From: Pseudomonadota bacterium
Lineage (GTDB): Bacteria > Chloroflexota > UBA6077 > JAJPHF01
Length of the DNA stretch: 60,810 nucleotides
Assembly: GCA_021325365.1 (NCBI GenBank)
Contig: JAJPHF010000041.1
Location: forward strand, 1 to 60,810
Reading direction: 5' to 3'
The notes beneath the pieces were generated by a model. The model saw only the letters and a program-made list of their open reading frames with translations. It did not search any database and was not told where the DNA came from. Position 1 is the first letter of the stretch, and every line of letters starts with the position of its first letter. Shown one piece after another: positions 41,768 to 50,263 of this stretch. The translations under genes and the position numbers were made by a program.

Positions 41768-43570
41768 CTACTGGCCGGCGAAGTACGTTTCCAGCAGGCC
41801 GCGCACGAGCGGCGCGGCCACCTCCCCGCCGCCCCCTCCGTGCTCCACGAAGGCCACCGCGACGATCTCGGGCGCGGCGGCCGGCGCGTAGCCGGCGAAC
41901 CAGGCGTGGAGCGGCGGCGGCCCCTCCTCGGCGGAGCCAGTCTTGCCCGCCGCGGGCACGGCGAAGCCACGGAAGGCGGCGGCCGCCGTCCCGCGCGGGT
42001 CGGCCACGACGCCGCGCATCGCCGCCTGGATGGCCGCGCGGTGCTCGTCGCTCAGCGGCAGGGTGCCCTGCGCCTCGCTCGACTGCGCGCGCAGCACGCG
42101 CCCATCCGCCGCCACCACGCGCCGCACGAGCACTGGCGTGCGAAGGGTGCCGTCGGTCGCCAGCGCGGCGAAGAGGTGCGCGATCTGGAGCGGCGTGACC
42201 TCCAGGCCGCCGTGGCCGATGGCTAGCTCGACGGCGTCGCGGGGCGTGCGCGGATCGGGCACGGTGCCCGCCGCCTCGTCCAGCCCGACCAGGCCCGTGG
42301 GTGCGCCGAACCCGTAGGCGCGCGCCACGCGCGGCAGCAGCAGCGGGTCCACGGCGTTCAGGCGCTTGCCCAGCTCGTAGAACACCGTGTTGCACGACTG
42401 CACGAACCCATCAGCAAGCGTGACGACGCCGTGCCCGCCGGCGATCGAGTCCTCCAGGGCGCTGCCGTCACCCAAGCCGGTCCACAGGCCGGTGCAGCGG
42501 AACTGGGCGGCCGGGTCGGACTCGCCGCCTTCCAGGGCGCTGCCCATGACGACCACCTTGAACACGGACGCCGCCGGGTAGAGCCCCTGCGTCGCGCGGT
42601 CTTGCAGCGCGCTCTCGGATGCGGGCTCGCCGGCGCTGAGCGCGGCGGGCGTGAACGTCGGGCGGCTAGCCAGGGCCAGCACCGTGCCGTCGCGGGGATC
42701 GAGCGCGACCAGCGCGCCGACGTGGCCGTCGAGCAGCGCCTCCGCGCGCCGCTGGAGCGTCGCGTCGAGGGTAAGCTCGAGTGTGGCGCCGGGGACGGGC
42801 GGGCGCTCGGCCACGCGCGTCCGCTCGGCGCTGTCCGCGCCGGCGATGACGAGCCGCCCGCCGGGTGTTCCGGTCAGGTATTGCTCGCCCCAACGCTCCA
42901 GGCCGGCCGCGCCGTGCTCCGCCGCCGGCGCGTCGGCCGTGTCGGTCGGCGCCACGACTGCGTCGTCCCCCGCAGCGCTCGTGGCTGGGCGTGCCACGTA
43001 ACCGAGAGCGTGTGCCGCGAGGGCGCCGTCCGGGTAGTCGCGCTCGAGCCCCGGCGCGGCGAGCGTCTCGCCCGCCCGGTCGACGATGGCGCCGCGCGGC
43101 GCTGCCTCGGGGACGTAGCGCACGCTATCGGTGTCGGTCAGGCCCGCAAGCAGGAGGGCCGGCTGCCACTCAATGGCCCAGCGCTCGCCCTCCCAGACGA
43201 GCGGTAGGGAAAGCTCCTGGGCGAAGGCGCCCACGCGCGTGGTGTCCCAGCGGGCGGTCATGGCGAAGCGCGCGTGGCGATCGTCGGGGTCGGGCGTGCG
43301 GGCGCCGAGCGTGGCCGTGAGATGGCGCAGCGCCGCGGCAGATGCCGCTTCCTGGTAGCGCGCGGCGAAGCGCTCGGGGGAGATGCTGGCCTGTGCGGCG
43401 GCGTTCAGGGCGGCGTACATCGCCGCGTAGTCGGCGCGCTCCCAGGCGGCCAGGTAGGCTTGAGCCGCCAGGTCGGGGCTGGGGCGCTGCTGGCAGGCGA
43501 GCAGCAGTAGGAGCGCGAGAGCGGCCAGCGCGGGGCCAAGGCGGCAAGAAAGCGCATGTCGGGCTGGCAT
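41768..43570 (-). CDS. MecA-type penicillin-binding transpeptidase lipoprotein
   Basis: 600 aa. Signal peptide with lipobox LLLLLACQQ. Residues about 35-140 are an NTF2-like MecA N-terminal domain (AYLAAWERADYAAMYAAL). A short PBP-dimerisation-like region with AAPRGAIVDRAGETLA follows. The transpeptidase domain has S-x-x-K in YPAASVFKVV, S-x-N in QSCNTVFYELG and K-T-G in AGKTGSAEEG. It cross-links peptidoglycan outside the membrane. The domain order is that of PBP2a/PBP3-type low-affinity enzymes. Anchoring by lipid instead of a transmembrane helix is unusual but seen in some PBPs. No neighbouring cell-wall genes. Confidence 0.9.
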   Translation of the reverse strand: MPARHALSCRLGPALAALALLLLLACQQRPSPDLAAQAYLAAWERADYAAMYAALNAAAQASISPERFAARYQEAASAAALRHLTATLGARTPDPDDRHARFAMTARWDTTRVGAFAQELSLPLVWEGERWAIEWQPALLLAGLTDTDSVRYVPEAAPRGAIVDRAGETLAAPGLERDYPDGALAAHALGYVARPATSAAGDDAVVAPTDTADAPAAEHGAAGLERWGEQYLTGTPGGRLVIAGADSAERTRVAERPPVPGATLELTLDATLQRRAEALLDGHVGALVALDPRDGTVLALASRPTFTPAALSAGEPASESALQDRATQGLYPAASVFKVVVMGSALEGGESDPAAQFRCTGLWTGLGDGSALEDSIAGGHGVVTLADGFVQSCNTVFYELGKRLNAVDPLLLPRVARAYGFGAPTGLVGLDEAAGTVPDPRTPRDAVELAIGHGGLEVTPLQIAHLFAALATDGTLRTPVLVRRVVAADGRVLRAQSSEAQGTLPLSDEHRAAIQAAMRGVVADPRGTAAAAFRGFAVPAAGKTGSAEEGPPPLHAWFAGYAPAAAPEIVAVAFVEHGGGGGEVAAPLVRGLLETYFAGQ

Positions 43571-43648
43571 GCCCTTATCGTAAGAGGGCGCCGGGCGGGC
43601 GGCAAGGGCAGATGGCCGTGCGAGATAGGTCCCAGAGGCTGCTCTGCG

Positions 43649-43894
43649 CTACTTCTGCGTCCAGTAAGCGTTGTCGTCGTACTCAGGGCGCAGGCGCAGC
43701 GCGTAGAGCGCCAGCATGCCGTGGGCGCCGAGCGGGCGTAGCTGGCGCGGGTCGCGGGTGGCGAGCGCGGCGCGCTCCTCGGGGGTGAGGTCGTAGCGGG
43801 CCAGCACGCGCTCCGGGTCGGCGCGCATCTCGGCCACCAGCGCGTCCTGCATCTTCAGGTCGAACAGGATGCGGTTCAGCTCGTAGCGGCTCAT
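43649..43894 (-). CDS. Aromatic-ring-opening dioxygenase LigA-like small subunit
   Basis: 81 aa. The sequence SRYELNRILFDLKMQDALV and MRADPERVLARYDLTPEERA, then GAHGMLALYALRL, matches the LigA (alpha) subunit of protocatechuate 4,5-dioxygenase-type enzymes. The small subunit caps the active site of the LigB catalytic subunit. It lies 20 bases after the LigB stop on the same strand, a conserved arrangement (usually A before B; here B is first). Confidence 0.88.
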   Translation of the reverse strand: MSRYELNRILFDLKMQDALVAEMRADPERVLARYDLTPEERAALATRDPRQLRPLGAHGMLALYALRLRPEYDDNAYWTQK

Positions 43895-43914
43895 CAGCTC
43901 TCCCTCGCGGCCGG

Positions 43915-44838
43915 TCAGGCGGGCAGCAGGCCGTAGAGATTGGAGGATCGAGCGGCAGCGAGGCGGCCGGCGCCGACGTGCCAGACGGCGAAGCCGATGC
44001 CGGTCGCCACGCGGTCGGGCTCGTAGTACACGGTCGCCGTAGCGTCGCCGGCCGCGCCCAGCGCGACCATCCAGTTCAGGAACTCCTCGTTGCCTACCTC
44101 GGCAAGCTGAGCCACAGTGTAGTCGACGAACGCGCGGCCCTCCCCGCGGGCGAGCGTGTCGAGCAAGGGCCGGTCGAAGTCCACGTCGACCTGGCCGATC
44201 TTCGGGCGGCCAGGGAAGTGCGAGAGGCCGCCGGTAGCCAGCATCGCCACGCGAGCGTCGCTTGCCGCGATCGCCCGGGCGATCGCGGCGCCGAGCGCGT
44301 GGCAGCGGCGGGGCGTCGGCTGGGGGGCCACCCAGGTGTTCACGAACAGCGGGATCAGCGGCGTCGGCCCGCCCGGCGGCAGCACGAAGTGCAGCGGCAC
44401 GACCTGGGTGTGCTCCAGCTCTAGCTTCTCCGAGAAGGCCAGGTCGAAGCCCTCGTCGATGAGCCTCGCCAGAAGCTGCCGCGCGAGGGGCTCGTGGCAC
44501 GGATAGGCGAAGGTGTGCTTCGAGAACTGCCCGCGCGTCTCGGTGCCCACGCCGAGGCAGAAGGTGGGCACGTTGTTGTAGAAGAAGTTGACGAACTGGT
44601 CATTCGCCACCAGGATGAGCGCGTCGGGCCGGGCCGCGTCCAGCACCTCGCGCAGCAGCCCGAACGTGCGCCGCACGTCGGCGGCGAAGCGCTCGCCGAA
44701 CTCCGCGGTGGGCCGCTGGGCGTCGCCGCTGGGCATCATGGAGTAGTGGAGGTCCATGAAGTCGTCCCACTCCTTGCCCAGCTCTAGCAGCAGGTTGGGC
44801 GCGTGACTCGCCGCCATCACCGCGACCAGCTCACCCAT
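43915..44838 (-). CDS. Class III extradiol dioxygenase catalytic subunit, LigB-like
   Basis: 307 aa. LigB/protocatechuate 4,5-dioxygenase beta-type fold. Fe(II) ligands are expected at the N-terminal AASHAPNLL His and a later His, with Glu in the NEEFLNWMVALG region; SEKLELEHTQVVPLHFV and ATGGLSHFPG are the other conserved stretches. It would cleave an ortho-diphenolic or related ring next to the hydroxyls. ATG 44838 follows GAGGGAG. Forms a two-gene operon with the LigA-like subunit. The substrate is unknown; gallate- or protocatechuate-like rings are candidates. Confidence 0.92.
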   Translation of the reverse strand: MGELVAVMAASHAPNLLLELGKEWDDFMDLHYSMMPSGDAQRPTAEFGERFAADVRRTFGLLREVLDAARPDALILVANDQFVNFFYNNVPTFCLGVGTETRGQFSKHTFAYPCHEPLARQLLARLIDEGFDLAFSEKLELEHTQVVPLHFVLPPGGPTPLIPLFVNTWVAPQPTPRRCHALGAAIARAIAASDARVAMLATGGLSHFPGRPKIGQVDVDFDRPLLDTLARGEGRAFVDYTVAQLAEVGNEEFLNWMVALGAAGDATATVYYEPDRVATGIGFAVWHVGAGRLAAARSSNLYGLLPA

Positions 44839-45003
44839 GGCCGTACTCCCTCGTTGTTCCCCGCGCGCCGCCCGGATCAGGCGGGCGTTGGTCCGCCGTA
44901 CTTCATGCTAGGCCGCGCGGCGCGCGCGCGTCAACGGGGACGATGAACCTACCCCTCGGCCCCCTATCTGACGGGAGGGGAGAGCTGGCCGTTCGCATAG
45001 CCG

Positions 45004-45047
45004 GCTCCCCCCTTCCTTCGGAGGGAAGGGAGGCTGGGGGGTTAGGT
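45004..45047. repeat. G/C-run palindromic repeat after the MBL gene
   Basis: CTCCCCCCTTCCTTCGGAGG followed by GAAGGGAGGCTGGGGGG. Located at the 3' end of the minus-strand MBL gene, overlapping its last codons; terminator-like. Confidence 0.6.
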
Positions 45048-45869
45048 CAGCTCCCCATGGGCGCGCTCAATGGCTTGCGCCAGGCGCTCAGGGTGCGGCC
45101 AGTCGCCGTAACCGTCGAGCCGGATCTCGGCGAGCGCGCGGTCGAGGGGCAGGCCATCGCGCACGTAGGGGATCACAGCGTCCCGCACTGCCGCCAGGTA
45201 ATCGCGCATGGCGCCTAGCTCCTGGCGCGTGCTGATCGGGCCGTGGCCCGGGACGACCGTGTCTAGCTCCATCGCCTGTAGATGGTCCAGGGCCGCGATC
45301 CAGCCTTGCAGGTTCGCGCTGCGCGCCACGGGGAAGACGCGGGTGAATAGCAGGTCGGCCACGACGGCGAGGCGCTCGGCGGGGAGGAATAGCACGGTGT
45401 CGCCGGTGGTGTGCGCGGGGCCTGGGTGCCATAGGCGCACCTCGCGGCTGCCAAGGTACAGCGTCAGCACGTCCGAGTAGGTCAGGTCGGGCAGGACGAT
45501 CGGCACCGCGGCGTACTCGGCGGCTATCTCGGGCCGATGGCGGCTGAAGTGCGCACGCTCGCTCTCGCCGTACAGGGCGATGTTCGCGCGGTTGCGCGCG
45601 TGGCCGATCACCACGGCGGGTGGGGCGAAGGTGCCCAGGTGCAGGATGTGGTCGCCGTGGTAGTGGCTGCTGACCACCCAGCGGATGGGCGCCGAGGTGA
45701 GCCGGCGGGCATACCTCTGCACCGCCTCGGCGAGCGCGCGCGTGTACGGCGCGTCGACCACCAGCACGCCTTCGGCCGAGGCGATGACCGTGCAGTTCGA
45801 CATCAGCTCGGGGCTGAGCATGGTGTGGATCCCATCGGCTAGCTCCACGAACCGTGGCTCGTCGTCCAC
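45042..45869 (-). CDS. MBL-fold metallohydrolase
   Basis: 275 aa. Zinc motif SSHYHGDHILHLG (H-x-H-x-D-H), second His in PGPAHTTGDTVLFL, Asp in VVADLLFTRVFP and final His in VVPGHGPIS. It resembles quinoprotein relay-system MBL proteins and similar soluble hydrolases. GTG 45869 was chosen because GAGGGAGAC precedes it; the frame stays open upstream, but into the repeat array. Substrate unknown. Confidence 0.88.
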   Translation of the reverse strand: MDDEPRFVELADGIHTMLSPELMSNCTVIASAEGVLVVDAPYTRALAEAVQRYARRLTSAPIRWVVSSHYHGDHILHLGTFAPPAVVIGHARNRANIALYGESERAHFSRHRPEIAAEYAAVPIVLPDLTYSDVLTLYLGSREVRLWHPGPAHTTGDTVLFLPAERLAVVADLLFTRVFPVARSANLQGWIAALDHLQAMELDTVVPGHGPISTRQELGAMRDYLAAVRDAVIPYVRDGLPLDRALAEIRLDGYGDWPHPERLAQAIERAHGELT

Positions 45870-45885
45870 GTCTCCCTCCCAGGCC

Positions 45886-46211
45886 GGCCCGTCATCGAAA
45901 CCAGCGTCGGCGGCATTACGACTCGGCGCGGCACGCACGATTCTGGAGTACCCGCCGGCCCGCCATCCAATCCACCGCCCGCGGCTGCGACTCGCCGATA
46001 AGAGCCGCCGCGCCAGCCCGCGTTAGCTTCCGGCCCGCCATCGAAACCAGCGTTGGCGGCTGCGACTGCCGGCGTCTAATGCGGGCTCGGGGCCGGGACG
46101 CGGCCCGCCACCGAACCCACCGCCCGCGGCTGCGACGGCCAGCGTTCATCGGCACGCCCGCGCTGGCGGATCAATACGTCCGCCATCGAATCCACCACCC
46201 GCGGCTGCGAC
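45886..46211. repeat. Array of five degenerate ~35-bp direct repeats, 70-75 bp period
   Basis: Units start at 45886, 45957, 46032, 46102 and 46177. The core is about GGCCCGCCATCGAAtCCACC followed by gCCCGCGGCTGCGAC. Units 1 and 3 share CGAAACCAGCGTYGGCGGC; units 2, 4 and 5 share CCACCgCCCGCGGCTGCGAC, so there is a higher-order period of about 145 bp. Spacers differ in sequence and length (34-41 bp). Confidence 0.75.
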
Positions 46212-46358
46212 GGCCAGCCCGGTGTACCACGCGCCGGCCCTCGCGGCGAATCGCGGCATCGGGCGCGGAGCGGGCGAGTGTCCGCCGACGTTTTGCGGTC
46301 CATCGCACGGCCCCACCACCCCCGGACGACTGCCCCTCCCCAATGCCTTCTTGTGTAG

Positions 46359-46378
46359 GGGCGCAGCAAGCAGCGCCC
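46359..46378. repeat. Short hairpin repeat
   Basis: GGGCGC and GCGCCC separated by eight bases, within TGTAGGGGCGCAGCAAGCAG, resembling small dispersed hairpin repeats often seen in Chloroflexota intergenic DNA. Confidence 0.45.
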
Positions 46379-46432
46379 TGCCCGGTCGCCACCCGGCCCG
46401 GCGTCCCAGCGAATCCGGCACGCGCTTCCCGT

Positions 46433-46569
46433 CCTCCCCCTCTCCTACGAGAGAGGGGGGCAGCGGGGTGAGGTCCGTCCTCCCCCTGTCCCCCTGGGAG
46501 AGGGCCGGGGTGAGGGCGCCTTCCCTCGTCCCCCCCCCTGTCCCCCTGGGAGAGGGCCGGGGTGAGGGC
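46433..46569. repeat. Three tandem copies of the CCCTCTCCC/GGGAGAGGG repeat
   Basis: Copies at about 46433-46473, 46479-46517 and 46531-46569. The second and third share CCCCCTGTCCCCCTGGGAGA then GGGCCGGGGTGAGGGC exactly. The first is diverged. Confidence 0.8.
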
Positions 46570-46766
46570 CCGTCCCGGTCGGCCAACCGCCCGGCTGCAT
46601 CGTGTATCACCCGCCTGCGCCGGACGCGAGCCCCACGTCAATAGCTTCCTCGTTAGAAAGGCCGCGAGGCGCGCAGGAGAGCGCCCGCCGTCCGGCGCGA
46701 CGTGGTCGCCGTCCCGGCCCGTACACGCCTCCCCCGCGCCCGCCGCCCGCGCCCGGCCCGGGGTTT

Positions 46767-46922
46767 CCCCGCCGGCCCGGCCCGCGGCAGGCCCCCGGGG
46801 GAGTATCGTACGGGGCAAACGATGCGACCTTCCGCGCCCGACCAGCACGCGCAGGCCCGCGCCCGGCCTAGCAGTTAACCACCCGGTTAAGGAGCATCGT
46901 TTGACCGTTCCTCGGATAAACT
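46767..46922 (+). repeat. 156-bp element, copy A of an inverted pair
   Basis: By eye 145 of 156 positions match the reverse complement of 60655-60810. Inside are 10-bp inverted repeats CAAACGATGC (46816-46825) and GCATCGTTTG (46894-46903), and a hairpin TTAACC-ACCC-GGTTAA (46875-46890). It ends CTCGGATAAACT. No coding frame. Either a MITE-like mobile element or a structured, possibly regulatory, intergenic repeat. Confidence 0.85.
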
Positions 46923-47115
46923 AACGCGCCCACGAGTGGCTCTATGGGCGCTACCCAGCAGGCTGTTGCCGCGTGCTGCAAGAACGCGGGGGCCACCCGG
47001 GGCGAGTCGCTGACTTGTCGGGCCGGCCGCCGTCCGCCATACTGACCACACCTACCTGTCCGTTTCGACGGACGCACGACCCGGCCACCCACGCGGTCGG
47101 GAGAAGAGAGGTCGC

Positions 47116-47820
47116 ATGTCCGAAGCCGACGTTCAGCGCCTACGCCAGCAGCTTGCCGACTGCACGCGCATCATGGTCATGCAGGAGATCATGGACTTCA
47201 GCGGCCACATCAGCGCCCGCGTCCCGGGCACGGATCGCGTGCTGATCCAGCCGCGCGATACCAGCCGTGCGGGCCTGACGGCCGACGACATCCTCGTGGT
47301 CGACCTGAACGACAACGTGCTGGAGGGGAAGGGGCCGGCGCCGTCGGAGACGGCGCTGCACACCAGCGTCTACAAGGCGCGCCCGGACGCCGTCGCGGTG
47401 TGCCACGGTCACCCGACGATGTCCACCCTGTTCACCGTCGTCGATCGGCCGTTTCTGCCGGTGCGCAACTTCGCCTATCGCTTCGCGAATGGCGTACCGA
47501 TCCATCCGGACACGACGCACATCCGGACCGAGGAGCAGGGCCGGGCGATGGCCGAGACGCTGGGTCAGAACCGCGTCTGCCTGCTGCGCGGCCACGGCAC
47601 CTGTGTGGTGTCGCGGAGCGTGGAAGAGCTGCTGATGGACTGCCTGGACCTCGAGGAGAACGCCCGCAGCCTGCTCTATGCCAGCAGCCTCGGCCCGCTG
47701 CTGCCGATCACACAGGACGAGGTGGCCCAGCTGAAGGACAGCTACGGGCGCTCGGACTACCGTGCGGCCAAGATCTGGGAGCACTACCAGCACAAAGGGC
47801 GGCTGGCGGGCATTCTCTAA
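47116..47820 (+). CDS. Class II aldolase/adducin family protein
   Basis: 234 aa. IMDFSGHISARVPGTDRVLI at the N-terminus, acid/base region PSETALHTSVYKARPD, zinc ligands in VAVCHGHPTM and LLRGHGTCVV. As in other members of the family it should be a zinc enzyme that cleaves or decarboxylates a hydroxy-keto or phosphorylated sugar-like substrate. ATG 47116 follows GGGAGAAGAGAGGTCGC. Monocistronic, closed by the hairpin at 47822-47858. Confidence 0.9.
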   Translation: MSEADVQRLRQQLADCTRIMVMQEIMDFSGHISARVPGTDRVLIQPRDTSRAGLTADDILVVDLNDNVLEGKGPAPSETALHTSVYKARPDAVAVCHGHPTMSTLFTVVDRPFLPVRNFAYRFANGVPIHPDTTHIRTEEQGRAMAETLGQNRVCLLRGHGTCVVSRSVEELLMDCLDLEENARSLLYASSLGPLLPITQDEVAQLKDSYGRSDYRAAKIWEHYQHKGRLAGIL

Positions 47821-47821
47821 G

Positions 47822-47858
47822 CGGCTGGCGGGTGGGACGAAGTCTCACCCGCCAGCCG
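47822..47858. terminator. Bidirectional hairpin terminator
   Basis: CGGCTGGCGGGTGGGAC-GAA-GTCTCACCCGCCAGCCG: 17-bp stem with one G-T wobble, between the convergent aldolase and permease genes. Confidence 0.75.
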
Positions 47859-47869
47859 GGTGATCGATG

Positions 47870-48760
47870 CTACAGGTCGGCGGCGGCTTTCTTGCGGCGC
47901 GGGTCGAGCACGTCGCGGAGGCCGTCGCCCAGCAGGTTGATGCCGAGCACCACGGTGAAGATCGCCAGGCCCGGGAAGATGGTGAGCCAGGGCGCCGTGC
48001 TGATGTAGTTGCGGCCGTCGCCGAGCATCGTCCCCCAGGTGGGCACGTCGGGCGGTACGCCCAGCCCTAGGAAGCTCAAGCTCGCCTCGGCGATGATCGC
48101 CGTAGCCATCGCGAACGTGCCGATCACCAGGCTGGACGGGATGATATTGGGGATGATGTGGTGGGCGATGATGCGCGCGTGCCCAGCGCCCACTACCTGC
48201 GCTGCCGTCACGAACTCGCGGTGACGCAGCCCAAGCGCCTCGCCGCGGACCACGCGGCAATAGCTGATCCACCGCTGGGCGACCAGCGCGAGGATGAGGT
48301 TCTGCAGCCCCTGGCCGAGGTAGGCCATGATCGCGATGGCGAGCAGCAGCGACGGGAACGCCCAGATCACCTCGACGAGCTTCTGAATGAAGAAATCGAC
48401 GCGGCCGCCAAAGTACCCCGAGATGGCGCCGAGCGTCACGCCGACGGCGCCGGAGATGATGACGACGGTGAAGGCGATAATCAGCGACACGCGCGCGCCG
48501 TACAGCAAACGGCTGAAGATGTCGCGGCCGAGGTTGTCGGTGCCGAGCCAGTGGGCGCCGCCCAGGCCTTGTGGCGCCTGGAGCGATTCCCGGAGCTGCT
48601 GGGCGTTGGGATCGTAAGGGGCCAGGAGCGGGCCGAACAGTCCGAGCAGGATGAGCCCGAGGACGATGGCGCCGCCGATGTAGATCTTCGTGCGCAGCCA
48701 CGGCCGCACCCAGGTGGGGAGCGCCGGCTGCGCCGGCAGGGGACGCGCGACGGCGACCAT
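47870..48760 (-). CDS. DppC/OppC-like ABC transporter permease
   Basis: 296 aa. N-terminal OppC_N segment (IYIGGAIVLGLILLGLFGP, then LAPYDPNAQQL), the GTDNLGRDIFSRLLYGARVS signature of peptide/nickel permeases, and the EAA loop REFVTAAQVVGAGHARIIAHH. Six transmembrane helices. Normally paired with a DppB permease, ATPases and a binding protein; none is adjacent here. ATG 48760 was used. Peptide, opine or nickel transport are all possible. Confidence 0.93.
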   Translation of the reverse strand: MVAVARPLPAQPALPTWVRPWLRTKIYIGGAIVLGLILLGLFGPLLAPYDPNAQQLRESLQAPQGLGGAHWLGTDNLGRDIFSRLLYGARVSLIIAFTVVIISGAVGVTLGAISGYFGGRVDFFIQKLVEVIWAFPSLLLAIAIMAYLGQGLQNLILALVAQRWISYCRVVRGEALGLRHREFVTAAQVVGAGHARIIAHHIIPNIIPSSLVIGTFAMATAIIAEASLSFLGLGVPPDVPTWGTMLGDGRNYISTAPWLTIFPGLAIFTVVLGINLLGDGLRDVLDPRRKKAAADL

Positions 48761-48959
48761 TGGTCTGCACCCTCCAGCGACCTGGCCGCTCGAAGCCGCG
48801 GCCGTCCACGATGCTCCTGTTATCCCACGCCCCGCAGCGGGCGTCAAGGAACGGCGTCGGTGCATCGAATTGGGCCGGCCGGCGCGCCGCGATGGTGGGC
48901 GCGCGGCGCGGGGTGGTAGAGTCGCGGTGGCCCCATGGCACAGGGCGCGGGGGTGGGCG

Positions 48960-49502
48960 ATGGCGAGGCGGGCCGCATTTCTGGATCGCGATGGCGTGCT
49001 GGTCGAGACACACGTCCGCGACGGGGCGGCGTACGCGGTGACGACGCTGGCCGAGTTTCGCGTGCTGCCGGAGGCCGCGGCGCAGGTGGCGCGGCTCCGC
49101 GCGGCCGGGCTCGTGTGCGTGGTGTTCACCAACCAGCCGGAGGTGGCACGTGGGACGATCGCGCGCGAGGTGATCGCCGCCATGCACGACGCGCTGCGGG
49201 CGGCGGTGCCCGTGGACGACGTGTACGTCTGCCCGCACGATGATGCGGACGGCTGCGCCTGCCGCAAGCCGCTGCCAGGAATGCTGCACGATGCCGCGGC
49301 GCGCTGGGACGTGAGCCTGGTCGACTCCTTCGTGATCGGCGATCGCTGGCGCGACATCGAGGCCGGGCGCGCGGCCGGGTGCTACACCGTGCTGCTGGAG
49401 CGCGCGTACAGCGCCTGCGCCACCGCCGACGCGCGGGTGGCGACACTGCGCGAGGCGGTGGACGTGGTACTAGCGCAGGTAGGGACGAAGGAGGGTGGTT
49501 AA
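48960..49502 (+). CDS. HAD-superfamily phosphatase, GmhB/HisB-N-like
   Basis: 180 aa. HAD motif I AFLDRDGVL, motif II VVFTNQPEV, zinc loop CPHDDADGCACRKP (C-x-H...C-x-C, as in GmhB and HisB-N) and motif III/IV SFVIGDRWRDIEAGRAAG. The family dephosphorylates heptose bisphosphate, histidinol phosphate or similar small substrates. ATG 48960; an in-frame GTG at 48954 is also possible. Its stop overlaps the 3' end of the convergent CoA-transferase gene by four bases. Confidence 0.9.
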   Translation: MARRAAFLDRDGVLVETHVRDGAAYAVTTLAEFRVLPEAAAQVARLRAAGLVCVVFTNQPEVARGTIAREVIAAMHDALRAAVPVDDVYVCPHDDADGCACRKPLPGMLHDAAARWDVSLVDSFVIGDRWRDIEAGRAAGCYTVLLERAYSACATADARVATLREAVDVVLAQVGTKEGG

Positions 49503-50263
49503 GTCCGCCAGTGGCCCTCAGGATCGTAGGCCCGGATGACGGCTAGCTCGTCGGCGGTGGGCGGCGGCGTCTCGGCCAGGTCCGGGACCGCGCGCAGGTC
49601 CCACCCGGTGTTGGCCTGCACCTCCGCGACGGTTGTCCCTGGATGGTGGGAGCGCAGGACGGCCTCCCGGGTCGCCGGATCGAAGCCGAGGACGCCCATG
49701 CTGGTGACGATAGCCGCCGGCCCGCCGCGCGGCAGCCCCACGCGCTCGCGCCAGCCCGGGCCGTCGCCGTAGCCCGGCGACGTAATGTATTCGACGCGGG
49801 CGGGCAGACGACGGCGGTCGTGATCGACGATGACCGTCGTGCGCCGCGCGAGGGACGCGAGGTCGGCCGCGCCGCCGCTGCCGGGCAGCTTGATGCGCGG
49901 GTGGCGCCAATCGCCGATGTACGAGGTGTTCACATTGCCGTAGCGATCGACCTCGGCGGCGCCGATGAAGGCCATGTCGGCGTAGCCGCGGGCGAGCAGC
50001 GCCATGACGTCGAGCATGCCGGTACACCAGACGGCGTCGCGGTTGTTCGGCGGGTCGGACATGGTGTAGAGCAGCTCGGGCGGCGGCGTATCACGCACGA
50101 TGCCGACCTCGAAGAGGCCGATGGCGCCTGGCGCGTGCAGGCTCTTGGCCACGCAGAAAGCCAGCAGGGGCAAACGCATGCCCGTGAAGACGACCTCGCC
50201 GTCGTGGATCTCGCGGGCGGCGGCCACGATCATCAGCTCGCGCAGCGTGTACTCGGGAAACAT
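49499..50263 (-). CDS. CoA-transferase subunit B-like protein (glutaconate CoA-transferase family I)
   Basis: 254 aa. FTGMRLPLLAFCVAKSLHAP, IGLFEVGIV, FIGAAEVDRYGNVNTSYIGD and LPGSGGAADLASLARR are typical of family-I CoA-transferase beta subunits; the catalytic Glu of the family would be in the FEVG or GAAEVD region. A separate alpha subunit is normally encoded next to it, but none is seen here. ATG 50263 with GAGG upstream; an in-frame GTG at 50290 is an alternative. It probably activates carboxylic acids with CoA in a degradation route. Confidence 0.85.
   Translation of the reverse strand: MFPEYTLRELMIVAAAREIHDGEVVFTGMRLPLLAFCVAKSLHAPGAIGLFEVGIVRDTPPPELLYTMSDPPNNRDAVWCTGMLDVMALLARGYADMAFIGAAEVDRYGNVNTSYIGDWRHPRIKLPGSGGAADLASLARRTTVIVDHDRRRLPARVEYITSPGYGDGPGWRERVGLPRGGPAAIVTSMGVLGFDPATREAVLRSHHPGTTVAEVQANTGWDLRAVPDLAETPPPTADELAVIRAYDPEGHWRT

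Larger units (their letters stand above)
45870..47115. other. 1.25-kb gene-free block of repeats
   Basis: No convincing protein gene on either strand; the long frames here show no family resemblance and follow the repeat period. It contains the five-unit array 45886-46211, a GGGCGC/GCGCCC hairpin at 46359-46378, three copies of the CCCTCTCCC/GGGAGAGGG repeat at 46433-46569, and the 156-bp element at 46767-46922. Confidence 0.7.

Noticed and set aside
45886..46211. CRISPR array
   Set aside because: The five units differ at many positions, spacers vary in length, there are alternating subtypes, and no cas genes are nearby.
45854..46471. Long open frames across the repeat block as protein genes
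   Set aside because: The translations are Arg/Pro-rich, follow the DNA repeat period and resemble no family; expected by chance in such GC-rich DNA.
46767..46922. tRNA or attachment site at the 156-bp element
   Set aside because: No cloverleaf or T-arm sequence, and no integrase gene near either copy.
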